From: Leptolinea sp964446955
Lineage (GTDB): Bacteria; Chloroflexota; Anaerolineae; Anaerolineales; Anaerolineaceae
NCBI GenBank assembly: GCA_964446955.1
Contig: CAYUQJ010000002.1
Location: forward strand, 506,545-570,544
Direction: 5' to 3'
Length of the DNA: 64,000 nucleotides
This document shows, in pieces, positions 47,802-55,850 of this stretch; positions within the stretch are counted from its first letter, which is position 1, and each line of letters starts with the position of its first letter. The position numbers and the translations under genes were made by a program. The notes under the pieces were generated by a model that worked only from the letters and a program-made list of their open reading frames with translations, had not been told where the DNA came from and searched no databases.

Positions 47802-48424
47802 AAGTTATCCGATCGCTCCTGATCTTCCTCGGCCAGAACACCCTGTAAGTAGAGGTCTATAAATCGGTCAAGCGATCTTTCGTCTGATGGAACTCCGGGA
47901 AGGTTCTGTAAAAGAACACCGGTAATGTAGTATGAAAAGAACAAACCAATAAATGAACGCAATATGATCGGCGCGGGGATATCACGCAACCGTCCTTTTT
48001 TGCCTTCCATCAGGGCTTCCAGCCGAACCAGATGAGGGGCAATGGCCGCGTATAGAACGGGAACATGCACCGTTTTAAATTCAACGATCTCGATGAATAA
48101 CATGTTAAAGAGATCAGGGCGGTTGACCAGCTCCCTTACCAGCAGGCGCGCAGCAGAGCGAATCACATCCGCGATGGTGTCGCCCTGCACGGATTCGATC
48201 AGCGGGATAATCGTATGATATGGGTGTTTTTCCTGAAGCACCGCCAGCCAGATATCTTCCTTGGTGGCAAAATGGTTGTAAATCGCGCCCACCGTCACCC
48301 CGGCATCCTGGCTGATCTCCCGCATCGGTGTGGCATTGTAGCCCCTGTCAACAAAAAGACGAAAGGCGGAATCGATGATCCGCGACCGTGTCTCAATGCT
48401 TTTTTCCCGGTTTGATCTTGGCAT
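47798..48424 (-). CDS. TetR family repressor of the ABC exporter operon
   Basis: A 208-residue regulator. The N-terminal helix-turn-helix (SRIIDSAFRLFVDRGYNATPMREISQDAGVTVGAIYNHFATKEDIW) is a textbook TetR domain; the C-terminal ligand domain is divergent. It is the first gene of the operon and probably represses it. On its strand, TATAAT (plus 48432-48437) lies only eight bases before the ATG, so the mRNA may be leaderless. A dyad lies just upstream at 48446-48463. Confidence 0.92.
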   Translation of the reverse strand: MPRSNREKSIETRSRIIDSAFRLFVDRGYNATPMREISQDAGVTVGAIYNHFATKEDIWLAVLQEKHPYHTIIPLIESVQGDTIADVIRSAARLLVRELVNRPDLFNMLFIEIVEFKTVHVPVLYAAIAPHLVRLEALMEGKKGRLRDIPAPIILRSFIGLFFSYYITGVLLQNLPGVPSDERSLDRFIDLYLQGVLAEEDQERSDNL

Positions 48425-48445
48425 TTTTCCCTATTATAAACATAG

Positions 48446-48463
48446 ATAACGAATGTTCATTAT
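48446..48463. promoter_or_regulatory. Candidate TetR operator
   Basis: ATAACGAA-TG-TTCATTAT is an 18-base dyad with seven of eight half-site pairs. It occupies the -35 region of the tetR promoter, whose -10 is at 48432-48437 on the minus strand, a position that would block transcription. Confidence 0.6.
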
Positions 48464-48578
48464 TTATTATATACAAAGCAGATCACAAAACAATAGCCTT
48501 TTCGCAGATGTGTTTTTTTCGGGTATGATTCTCTGGTCTGATTTTTAAAGGATCCCTGATACCTTTCGGGAGGTAAAC

Positions 48579-49286
48579 TTGAATTATCCACGCAGCAACG
48601 CCTACGATCCGGATTTCGTTCGAGCGAATATGATGGGCCCCAATGCGATGAAATTGCTCGAAGAACTATCAGGGTCTCTAGCCCTCAAGCCGGGAATGCG
48701 CGTGCTTGACCTGGGCTGCGGCACAGGTTTGACATCCATTTTTCTGACAAAGGAATTCGGGGTGACAGTATTTGCCGTTGATCTTTGGATCAACGCGACA
48801 GAAAACTACCAGCGTTTCAAAGAATATGGACTGGATGACCGGATCATACCCATCCACGCGGAAGCGCATGACCTGCCCTTCGCGGAAGCCTACTTTGACG
48901 CGGCTGTTAGCATTGATTCATACCACTACTTCGGTCACGAAGACACCTACCTGGATAAGCATCTCGCGCCGCTTATAAAACCCGGTGGACAGATCGGCAT
49001 TGCTGTTCCGGGCTTCCTGCGGGAATACGGCGAGAATATTCCGGATGAGATCAGCCCCTTTGTGAAGCCGGATTACAATTTTCACTCACATGAATGGTGG
49101 AAAGCCTTATGGTCAGGCTCAAATTTGTTCAAAGTGCAAACCAGTGAACATCTGTCATGTTGCGCAGAATCCTGGGCCGATTGGCTTACCTGCGACAATG
49201 AGCATGCCGTTTCAGACCGCGAGATGATGAAGGCTGAAGGCGGAAATCATTTCAGTATCGTCGGGCTGACAGCTGTCCGGATCTAA
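48579..49286 (+). CDS. Class I SAM-dependent methyltransferase
   Basis: A 235-residue methyltransferase starting with TTG behind GGGAGG. Motif I VLDLGCGTGLTS (about residues 43-54), the strand-2 acidic residue in FAVDLWIN, HDLPFAEAYFDAAVSIDSYHYFG and a later IKPGGQIGIAVPG match methyltransf_11/25 enzymes. The acceptor is unknown. TATGAT at 48524-48529 may be its -10. The 3' end overlaps the convergent tetR-like gene by four bases. Confidence 0.85.
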   Translation: MNYPRSNAYDPDFVRANMMGPNAMKLLEELSGSLALKPGMRVLDLGCGTGLTSIFLTKEFGVTVFAVDLWINATENYQRFKEYGLDDRIIPIHAEAHDLPFAEAYFDAAVSIDSYHYFGHEDTYLDKHLAPLIKPGGQIGIAVPGFLREYGENIPDEISPFVKPDYNFHSHEWWKALWSGSNLFKVQTSEHLSCCAESWADWLTCDNEHAVSDREMMKAEGGNHFSIVGLTAVRI

Positions 49287-49912
49287 CCGGCCACAGATTT
49301 TCCAGTCGCATTCCGGACAACCTGGAAAGGGCCATAGAATGACATTCGGGCCAGCATATCAGCCATCTCTTCCGGAGATTCCCGACAGTCATTTTGCAGC
49401 CAGGTTTGCACCACACCCATATGTGCCGCGCCTATGTAAGATATCAAATAATCAGCGGGAAGAGTTAATTCGGTAGCCGCTTTTTCAGGGAAATAACCCA
49501 GACTGAAAAGGTTCTTTTCGATGGTTCGCTTGATACGGCTTTGCAACCCCAGTTTACTCTCCACGCCCAGCAGGGCATGCATCATACGGGCATGTTCTTT
49601 GATATAAGCAAAAAGGGAAACGATCACAGGAACGGGACTCTTTTCGGTATAGTACGTTTCAATAGATATTCCCTCAGACCCCATAAGAATGCGGTTAAAC
49701 CGGTCAAGAATGGCATCTTCCGTTTTTTCCAACAGGTCAAATTTATCGCGATAGTGCAGATAAAACGTACCCCGGTTGATGTTCGCCCGCGCTGTGATGT
49801 CACTGACCGAAATGGCGTCAAACCCCTTTTCCTCGATCAGATCGATCAACGCGTTCCGAATCGCGTCCTGAGACTTCAGTATCCTCCGGTCGATTCGTTT
49901 CTCTTTTTCCAT
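49283..49912 (-). CDS. TetR/AcrR family transcriptional regulator
   Basis: About 209 residues from ATG 49912. Helix-turn-helix: IRNALIDLIEEKGFDAISVSDITARANINRGTFYLHYRDKFDLL, as in the TetR group with TetR_C_8-type tails. A longer start at 49966 adds residues without family likeness, and AAGG stands before ATG 49912. It is divergent from the patatin gene with about 200 bp between them, and may control it. Effector unknown. Confidence 0.88.
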   Translation of the reverse strand: MEKEKRIDRRILKSQDAIRNALIDLIEEKGFDAISVSDITARANINRGTFYLHYRDKFDLLEKTEDAILDRFNRILMGSEGISIETYYTEKSPVPVIVSLFAYIKEHARMMHALLGVESKLGLQSRIKRTIEKNLFSLGYFPEKAATELTLPADYLISYIGAAHMGVVQTWLQNDCRESPEEMADMLARMSFYGPFQVVRNATGKSVAG

Positions 49913-50112
49913 ACCTTGCCTCGCAAATAATCGACACATGCCTGTTAACTGTCCATTATTCAACAATCCAGTCTGGAATGTGTATTGAAATCAGGCTGGA
50001 ATGACATTATACTGGGGAATAGTAAGATAATCAACACATTGTCGTTTAATTTCTATACATAAGTGAAACATAACATGCAATAAACCGTATGTATAAATAC
50101 AGGTGACCTTTT

Positions 50113-51039
50113 ATGAAACGATGGAATTTTGACAGGAGACTGGCTTTTGTATTGAGCGGTGGAGGGGCCCGCGGCGCATTGCAGGTAGGAGCCATCCGCG
50201 CGTTACTGGAAGCCGGGTATCAACCCGATCTGGTAACCGGCACATCGATCGGCGCCGCCAATGGCGCCTTTTTGTCCATCCATGGATTTGACCTTAACGG
50301 TATCGAAAAATTGGAACAAATCTGGCAGTCTACCATGCGCGCCGAACTGATCTCACCCAATCTGTGGTGGGAAACCATGCGTATTCTCTTCAAACCCCGC
50401 AACGGTCATTCCTTTCAAAAGGTAAGGGATTTCGCCATTGAGAACGGGATCAAACCAGATCTACGGTTTAAAGACCTGGACAGTGTCTATCTCTACCCGG
50501 TGGCAGCTGATTTAAATAGCGGACTACCGGTTGTTTTCGGCATTGACCCGGAGGAGCGTATTCTTGACAGTGTACTGGCATCAATGTCACTGCCACCCTG
50601 GATACTGCCGGAAGAGAAAGATGGCCGCTACCTGATGGACGGCGGAGCGGTAAGCAATCTTCCGGTGGAGGCGGCTGTCCAACAGGGTGCCACAGAGATT
50701 ATTGCCCTCGACCTGTTCGATCCGGCGGAAGAGGATTCAGAGGAGGCATCGGGAATCCGTCCTCTTCTGTGGAAAGTAAACCGCACGATCGAGACCCGCC
50801 TCGTGCAATTGGAGATCAAGCTGGCAGAATCACAGGGAATACCGGTCAAACATATTGTGCTAAAAGGGGACCCTCCGGTCCCTCTGTGGGATTTCCGCCG
50901 ATCTGTGGAGCTGATGGATACCGGATACCAGATCACAAAACAGGCCATATCAGCCTGGCAGCCCAGACCGGAACCGGCCTGGTGGAATCCGGAGCGCTAC
51001 CGGCTATGGATCAACAGTTTGATCAATATTCTGGACTGA
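50113..51039 (+). CDS. Patatin-like phospholipase
   Basis: A 308-residue serine lipid hydrolase. SGGGARGALQVG at about residues 15-26 is the oxyanion region, GTSIG gives the nucleophile Ser45, and DGG with Asp176 completes the dyad. Patatins release fatty acids from membrane lipids; this one lacks a signal peptide and resembles the RssA-like bacterial branch. AGGTGA supports the start. It lies divergent from a TetR-type regulator that could govern it. Confidence 0.92.
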   Translation: MKRWNFDRRLAFVLSGGGARGALQVGAIRALLEAGYQPDLVTGTSIGAANGAFLSIHGFDLNGIEKLEQIWQSTMRAELISPNLWWETMRILFKPRNGHSFQKVRDFAIENGIKPDLRFKDLDSVYLYPVAADLNSGLPVVFGIDPEERILDSVLASMSLPPWILPEEKDGRYLMDGGAVSNLPVEAAVQQGATEIIALDLFDPAEEDSEEASGIRPLLWKVNRTIETRLVQLEIKLAESQGIPVKHIVLKGDPPVPLWDFRRSVELMDTGYQITKQAISAWQPRPEPAWWNPERYRLWINSLINILD

Positions 51040-51044
51040 CTTGC

Positions 51045-51824
51045 TCAACCCATGAACAACCGTGCCATACTCCTGACTTCCCCATCAGGGTCATTTCGGG
51101 CATGTTTCAGAACATCCGATGGAATATCCCGCGTCATTAACCCCAGGCTCCGTACCGCTTCCCACCGCAGCGGAGGCCGGCTGTCATGAAGAATGGTAGA
51201 TATCAGGATTAAACGCGTTTTTTCGGACGGAAAGGACTGAAAAGCGCGAATGAGTTTCCACTGCAGGACAGGATCACCCTGCGCGGATTGATAGGCCGCA
51301 ATCAGTACCGCCTCCGAGCGCGCAGTCTTTTCTGTATAGGAAATATGCCCGATGGCGTCAACCGCTTCCCGTACCCGGCGTGGATCACCCTCCCGTACAA
51401 CATCTTCCAGTATAGGCAGAGCGGAATATCCCATCCGGATAATCACCCGGGCGGCAAGATCCCGTGGAAGCGGGTAGCTCCGTTTTCGAAACCCATTTTC
51501 CGGCAATGAATTGTGTTGATTTTGACGGATCTGCCCCAATAGACTGATCAGAGCTGGTAAAGCCGGTTCTCCAATCCGGTTTAACGCCGTACAGATTTCC
51601 AGACGGCTGTATAACGCCGTCTCCTTTTTCAGGTGGTCGCATAATCCGGCAATTGCGAGTGATTCCCGGCGATACCCCAACAGACGGGCAGCCGCCGATC
51701 TCACGTCGGCAGCCGGATCCTCCAACAGGGAGACCAATGCAGAAGAAGACAGATACTGCCATTCAACCTCATATCCCTCCGCAATCTGCCCGCGGTTTGA
51801 TCTGGCCTTTTGTCTGCTATCCAT
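51045..51824 (-). CDS. HEAT-repeat protein
   Basis: About 259 residues of helix pairs. Units such as ALVSLLEDPAADVRSAAARLLGYR, LPALISLLGQIR and RWEAVRSLGLMTRDIPSDVL are PBS-lyase/HEAT repeats. ATG 51824 is favoured over GTG 51833, whose ribosome site would be too close. It is a scaffold protein of unknown partner. It converges with the patatin gene with only five bases between the stops. Confidence 0.82.
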   Translation of the reverse strand: MDSRQKARSNRGQIAEGYEVEWQYLSSSALVSLLEDPAADVRSAAARLLGYRRESLAIAGLCDHLKKETALYSRLEICTALNRIGEPALPALISLLGQIRQNQHNSLPENGFRKRSYPLPRDLAARVIIRMGYSALPILEDVVREGDPRRVREAVDAIGHISYTEKTARSEAVLIAAYQSAQGDPVLQWKLIRAFQSFPSEKTRLILISTILHDSRPPLRWEAVRSLGLMTRDIPSDVLKHARNDPDGEVRSMARLFMG

Positions 51825-51929
51825 GAATTCCACAGTCCTTATTTATTCTAGAAAATATTCAACCCTTTGCCTGACAAAGATCAGGCCGTGGGACTACAAT
51901 AGTACCATCACACCCAGAGAGAGATCTGT

Positions 51930-52403
51930 ATGGACAGCTGCGATATGGATTTTTTACAGGAAGCCATTACAGTGGCGCGTTCATCACGCGAGCACGGGAA
52001 TCACCCGTTTGGCGCCATCCTGGTCGACGACAGCAGGCATGAAGTGTTGCGCGCCGAGAACACGGTGACCACCGGCCGTGATGTCACCGCCCATGCTGAA
52101 GCAAACCTTGTGCGGTTGGCCTGGCGCATATTTACGCCCGAACAACTCGCCGGTTTTACGTTGTATGCCAGCACCGAACCCTGCGCCATGTGTTCCGGTG
52201 CCATCCACTGGAGCCGCATCGGACGCGTGGTTTATGCCTTGAGTGAGGAGGACCTGTACGTCATCGTCGGGTCCTCACCCGAGAACCTTCATCTGCCCTG
52301 CCGCGAGGTTTTTGCCCGAAGCGTGCCGTCGGTTCAGGTGGAAGGTCCCTGCCCGGAACTGGATCGCGAAGCCCGCGCTGTTCATGCCGGATTCTGGCGC
52401 TGA
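51930..52403 (+). CDS. Nucleoside/guanine deaminase-like (cytidine deaminase superfamily)
   Basis: A 157-residue zinc deaminase. HAE at 55-57 carries the zinc ligand and proton shuttle, and PCAMC at 84-88 the two cysteine ligands. SGAIHWSRIGRVVYALSEEDL follows as in GuaD/TadA relatives. Compared with TadA it has a longer middle and a different C-terminus, so guanine or nucleoside deamination is as likely as tRNA editing. AGAGAG precedes the ATG. Confidence 0.85.
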   Translation: MDSCDMDFLQEAITVARSSREHGNHPFGAILVDDSRHEVLRAENTVTTGRDVTAHAEANLVRLAWRIFTPEQLAGFTLYASTEPCAMCSGAIHWSRIGRVVYALSEEDLYVIVGSSPENLHLPCREVFARSVPSVQVEGPCPELDREARAVHAGFWR

Positions 52404-52422
52404 TATCTCCTGCATGATTTTG

Positions 52423-52428
52423 TATAAT
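52423..52428 (+). promoter_or_regulatory. -10 element placed for a near-leaderless mRNA
   Basis: TATAAT (52423-52428) ends seven bases before ATG 52436, so transcription would start at or just before the codon. No ribosome site is visible upstream of the ATG, in keeping with a leaderless message. Confidence 0.45.
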
Positions 52429-52435
52429 AGTCATT

Positions 52436-52765
52436 ATGGGAACACAAAAAGAAACCGTTGATTACCTTCTGGAACAAATGTCAGGCGCGGGGATGTTAAC
52501 CGCCCGCAAAATGTTTGGCGAATATGCCATATATTGCGAAGGCAAGATCGTCGCGCTGGTGTGTGATGACCGGCTCTTCATCAAACCAACAGCCGCCGCA
52601 CGCGCTTATCTCGGCGCGGATGTTGAAGAAGCTCCGCCCTACCCGGGCGCGAAGATGTACCTTTACATCCCCGGAGACAGATGTGAAAACGCGGACTGGT
52701 TGAGCGAACTCATCCGCGTTACAATGCCCGAATTGCCGGAACCCAAACCGAAGAAAAAGAAATAG
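52436..52765 (+). CDS. TfoX N-terminal domain protein
   Basis: A 109-residue protein matching the TfoX/Sxy N-terminal domain: LLEQMSGAGMLTARKMFGEYAIYCEGKIVALVCDDRLFIKPT. The C-terminal TfoX domain is absent, as in many stand-alone versions. A basic PKPKKKK tail ends the protein. Full-length TfoX activates competence in some Proteobacteria; no such role should be assumed here. Confidence 0.88.
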   Translation: MGTQKETVDYLLEQMSGAGMLTARKMFGEYAIYCEGKIVALVCDDRLFIKPTAAARAYLGADVEEAPPYPGAKMYLYIPGDRCENADWLSELIRVTMPELPEPKPKKKK

Positions 52766-52805
52766 AACCCGACATTTTATTGCTAATTCTGATACAGGTC
52801 CTGAT

Positions 52806-53570
52806 ATGAATGACATTCTAAGAACCATCCATGAACGACGTTCCACCCGCGCTTTTAAAGACAAGCCAATTTCCTTCGAAGTCGAGAAGGAATTGATCAG
52901 CGCCACCCTGCGCGCGCCGACAGCCGGCAATATGATGCTGTACAGCATCATCAAGGTTGATGATCCGGATTTAAAAATGAAACTGTCGCAATCCTGCGAC
53001 AACCAGCCGTTCATCGCCAAAGCCCCATTATTGCTGATCTTCCTGGCCGACTACCAGCGCTGGTATGATTTCTTTCTACGCAGCGGCGCGTTTGAACTTT
53101 GTCAGCAGCGCGGTAAGGAGCTGCGAAAACCGGATGTGGGCGACCTGATGCTGGCTGTTAACGATACACTCATCGCCGCGCAGACGGCTGCCATCGCTGC
53201 CGAAGGCCTGGGGCTGGGAACCTGCTATGTCGGTGATATTATGGAGAAGTACGAATATCACCGTGATCTGTTGAAATTACCAAAGTATGTACTGCCGGTG
53301 ACCATGCTGTGCGTGGGCTATCCGCGCGACGACGCGGATGATCGGGCACGGTCACGGCGGTTTGATGAAAAATTCATCGTTCATACCAACCGTTACTATC
53401 GATTGGAAGGTCTTGAGCTGGATATGATGTTCAAAGGTCTGGGCCGGCCCAATTATGAGGAAGGGACGGCCAACTTCGGGCAAGATGTGTACCTGCGCAA
53501 GTTCGCTTCCGACTTCAGCGTGGAAATGACCCGCTCCGTCCAGGCTATGATCGACAGTTGGAAAGCGTAA
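52806..53570 (+). CDS. Nitroreductase family protein
   Basis: A 254-residue nitroreductase. ERRSTRAFKDKPIS is the family N-terminal motif; LRAPTAGNMMLYSII and AAEGLGLGTCYVGDI bind FMN. The enzyme should be a dimeric flavoprotein that reduces nitro groups, quinones or flavin itself. The C-terminal extension after CVGYP is longer than in short members. Distinct in type from the one at 35056. Confidence 0.88.
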   Translation: MNDILRTIHERRSTRAFKDKPISFEVEKELISATLRAPTAGNMMLYSIIKVDDPDLKMKLSQSCDNQPFIAKAPLLLIFLADYQRWYDFFLRSGAFELCQQRGKELRKPDVGDLMLAVNDTLIAAQTAAIAAEGLGLGTCYVGDIMEKYEYHRDLLKLPKYVLPVTMLCVGYPRDDADDRARSRRFDEKFIVHTNRYYRLEGLELDMMFKGLGRPNYEEGTANFGQDVYLRKFASDFSVEMTRSVQAMIDSWKA

Positions 53571-53618
53571 ACATTACCTGACGGGTCACGGCAAGGGATA
53601 TGCCGTAAAAATGAGGGA

Positions 53619-54377
53619 ATGGCATTTCAAATGACCAGATTCAACATAAAACTCATAGCTCTGGCAATTCCAATCCTCTTTATACTGGCTTCCTGCCGGA
53701 ATGAATCATCCGGTCCGGTGAAGACTATAACCCCTGCGCCGGATATTCCGACCGCCGCATCCACCCCCGTCTGCCTGACGGCCTTCGAACACCGTGAGCT
53801 CCGCGAGCCGTACACGCGCGGGGTAGACAACGCGCCACGCTACACGCTGGATAAAGCCGAACTGGACACCTACCTGGAATGGATGGGCATTTCCATTCTT
53901 TGCATCCCGGAAGAGGCCGGCGCGCCCTTCATCAACGCCGATTGGAACGCCGGAGAGCAACCGTCCGTCCGCGGAAGGCTGGTCAGCCTGGGTTTCGAAG
54001 GCACATACAATGGTAGCGGTTGGAGCCGTATTTATCTCGTCCATTCGACGTACGATTTCACCGCCGGAACTGAATACGACCGTTTCATGACGGCCGATGA
54101 ATGGACTGCCTTCCAGGCCGGCACTCTTGAAGGGGTTGAACTGTTACCGGACGGACGCGGCTTTATGCGCTACAAAGCCGGGTTGTATTTCGGCAACTAT
54201 CCCATTTACAAGACCTATGTGTATCCCGCGGAAGGCGGATTCACGGCGCTGGTCATCAACCTGGGGACGTATTCCGGCGAGTTTGACGCCGAAGTGGCGC
54301 GCATCCGTCAGGGTGAACTGCCGGATGATGTCATCCCGTGGCTGCCGGTGTTCGAGCAGATGGCTGCATCCCTTTAG
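53619..54377 (+). CDS. Hypothetical lipoprotein
   Basis: About 252 residues. A signal peptide with ILASC lipobox (about residue 28) and a short Pro/Thr tether precede a globular domain with no family I know (CIPEEAGAPFINADWN, IYLVHSTYDFTAGTEYDRFM). The start is 53619, with GAGGGA directly before it, or 53631 at looser spacing. The stop lies inside a 46-bp perfect palindrome. Confidence 0.7.
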   Translation: MAFQMTRFNIKLIALAIPILFILASCRNESSGPVKTITPAPDIPTAASTPVCLTAFEHRELREPYTRGVDNAPRYTLDKAELDTYLEWMGISILCIPEEAGAPFINADWNAGEQPSVRGRLVSLGFEGTYNGSGWSRIYLVHSTYDFTAGTEYDRFMTADEWTAFQAGTLEGVELLPDGRGFMRYKAGLYFGNYPIYKTYVYPAEGGFTALVINLGTYSGEFDAEVARIRQGELPDDVIPWLPVFEQMAASL

Positions 54378-54415
54378 TAGTAGGTCAGGTCATGACCTGA
54401 CCTACTACTAAAGGG
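54370..54415. repeat. 46-bp perfect palindrome across the lipoprotein stop codon
   Basis: The arms (CCCTTTAGTAGTAGG...) are 23 bases each and meet at GGTCATGACC without a spacer. It contains the TAG at 54375-54377. No T-run follows, so it may act as a strong hairpin at the mRNA end or mark the edge of the AT-rich block that begins just to its right. Confidence 0.85.
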
Positions 54416-54485
54416 GTACACACAAATTGAATAAATTGACATTTGAGACAATATAATGGGATTAGATAATGGAGAGGTATTTTAT

Positions 54486-55451
54486 ATGAATAACAAAATA
54501 GAAAAATTTACACTAATTGAGTTGTCTGACAATGTGGATATCTATCGGTTCATTTCTCTACCGGATTTATTAAATTTATTGGAATTTAAGAAGTTATCCT
54601 TTACAAATGTAATGGATTGGGAAGATATTTCAGAAATTCCAATAAAACAGTTTCTTTCTAAAGAAGAAATTCTTGAAAAAAGGAAGAAGTGCATTCAATA
54701 TGGAAGTTGTTGGACAAAATCCTTTGAGACAGACGCACTTTGGAGGATATATTCACCTGACTGCAGAAGTTTATGTTTACATAGTACAGTAAGGGATTTA
54801 ATAATTGCTCTTAATAAGGCAAATCCTGAGATTGAAGGATGTATTGCTCCAATAATATATGGAGATGTTCGAAATCTTATATTAGATGAATTATTTGGAA
54901 GAGAATATTCAGACACCTATGGTTCATATGTATTCTCATTTTTAAAGCGCGAACCATTTTCTCACGAAAAAGAAATACGGTTAATTGTTAATAAGCCAAA
55001 TCTTCCTATTCCCACACCAAAATATATTGAACTAAATGTTGATTTTAAAGATTTCCTCAAAGAGGTAATATTTGACCCACGTGTAGAAAACTGGTTCTGC
55101 GAATTGATAGGGAAAATTATCAAAACAAATGGTATTTCATATAAGAAATATGATTTATACACATTTCAAAAAAGGGGAATAAAGATACAAGCAAAAATTC
55201 AAACCCACAATGCGGGATTTAATTACCATTACGTAACATATGAACATAATAATGGAATTTATCATCTTGTAGATTTCTCAGCAGATGAGAAAGAAAACGA
55301 TAAGACTTTTTGTGGACAAGATTTACATACTCGTAAAGGAATTAGTATTTGGAAAAATTTGACAAACGGTCTTTCCTTTTCCGACGAACCACCTAATGGA
55401 AAGAAATTATGCAAAAATTGTCGAAGGAAAAATAGAAATAATAACTGTTAA
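54486..55451 (+). CDS. DUF2971-like protein with C-terminal cysteine cluster (AT-rich, probably acquired)
   Basis: A 321-residue protein. LYRF/YRFISLPDLLNLLEFKKLSFTN is the DUF2971 opening, SCWTKSFETDALWRIYSPD its middle (usually SFS...MW-H), and FSHEKEIRLIV the later acidic motif. The last 60 residues add TFCGQDLHT and KLCKNCRRK, a possible zinc site. ATG 54486 has GGAGAGG at 54471-54477. Codon use is far more AT-rich than in all neighbours, so transfer is likely. DUF2971 genes are often seen in accessory and defence loci, but their role is not settled. Confidence 0.75.
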   Translation: MNNKIEKFTLIELSDNVDIYRFISLPDLLNLLEFKKLSFTNVMDWEDISEIPIKQFLSKEEILEKRKKCIQYGSCWTKSFETDALWRIYSPDCRSLCLHSTVRDLIIALNKANPEIEGCIAPIIYGDVRNLILDELFGREYSDTYGSYVFSFLKREPFSHEKEIRLIVNKPNLPIPTPKYIELNVDFKDFLKEVIFDPRVENWFCELIGKIIKTNGISYKKYDLYTFQKRGIKIQAKIQTHNAGFNYHYVTYEHNNGIYHLVDFSADEKENDKTFCGQDLHTRKGISIWKNLTNGLSFSDEPPNGKKLCKNCRRKNRNNNC

Positions 55452-55558
55452 ACTTATGGCTTTTGGCTAATTGTCAATATTATGGATGGGAGGAAAACCG
55501 TCCACTTTCATAAAGATCAATAAACTGTTTTTGGTGAATCACATCCAATCTCCCGTGC

Positions 55559-55575
55559 TATACTTACACTGTAAG
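55559..55575 (+). promoter_or_regulatory. -10 box overlapped by a dyad ahead of the toxin-antitoxin genes
   Basis: TATACT (55559-55564) overlaps CTTAC-ACT-GTAAG (55563-55575), a perfect dyad with a three-base centre. This is where autorepression by an AbrB-type antitoxin would be expected. Confidence 0.5.
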
Positions 55576-55604
55576 CACATCCCTACCCGCAACAGGAGGC
55601 GCCC

Positions 55605-55850
55605 ATGCTGCGTCGATTGTTCAAGACCGGTAATAGTATCGTTCTTTCCCTGCCCCGCGAAATGCTGGACGGCCTGAAGCTGTCCGACGGGGACGAGGTC
55701 AGCCTGGTGCTTGAGGAAGAGGAACGCCGTCTGGTGGTGACCAAAGTGGAAAAAGCCATCCCGGCGGCCGGTGTGGATCCCGACTTTTCCGCCCACCTGG
55801 AAGGCTTTCTGGAAGAATACCGCTCCGCGCTGGAGGATCTGGCGCGATGA
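55605..55850 (+). CDS. AbrB/MazE-type antitoxin
   Basis: An 81-residue protein. Residues 1-47 form a swapped-hairpin AbrB/SpoVT domain (LFKTGNSIVLSLPREMLDGLKLSDGDEVSLVLE). The acidic helical tail (FSAHLEGFLEEYRSALEDL) would clamp the toxin. AGGAGG supports the start. Its last codon and stop overlap the toxin ATG (ATGA), the usual coupling in toxin-antitoxin pairs. Confidence 0.9.
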   Translation: MLRRLFKTGNSIVLSLPREMLDGLKLSDGDEVSLVLEEEERRLVVTKVEKAIPAAGVDPDFSAHLEGFLEEYRSALEDLAR

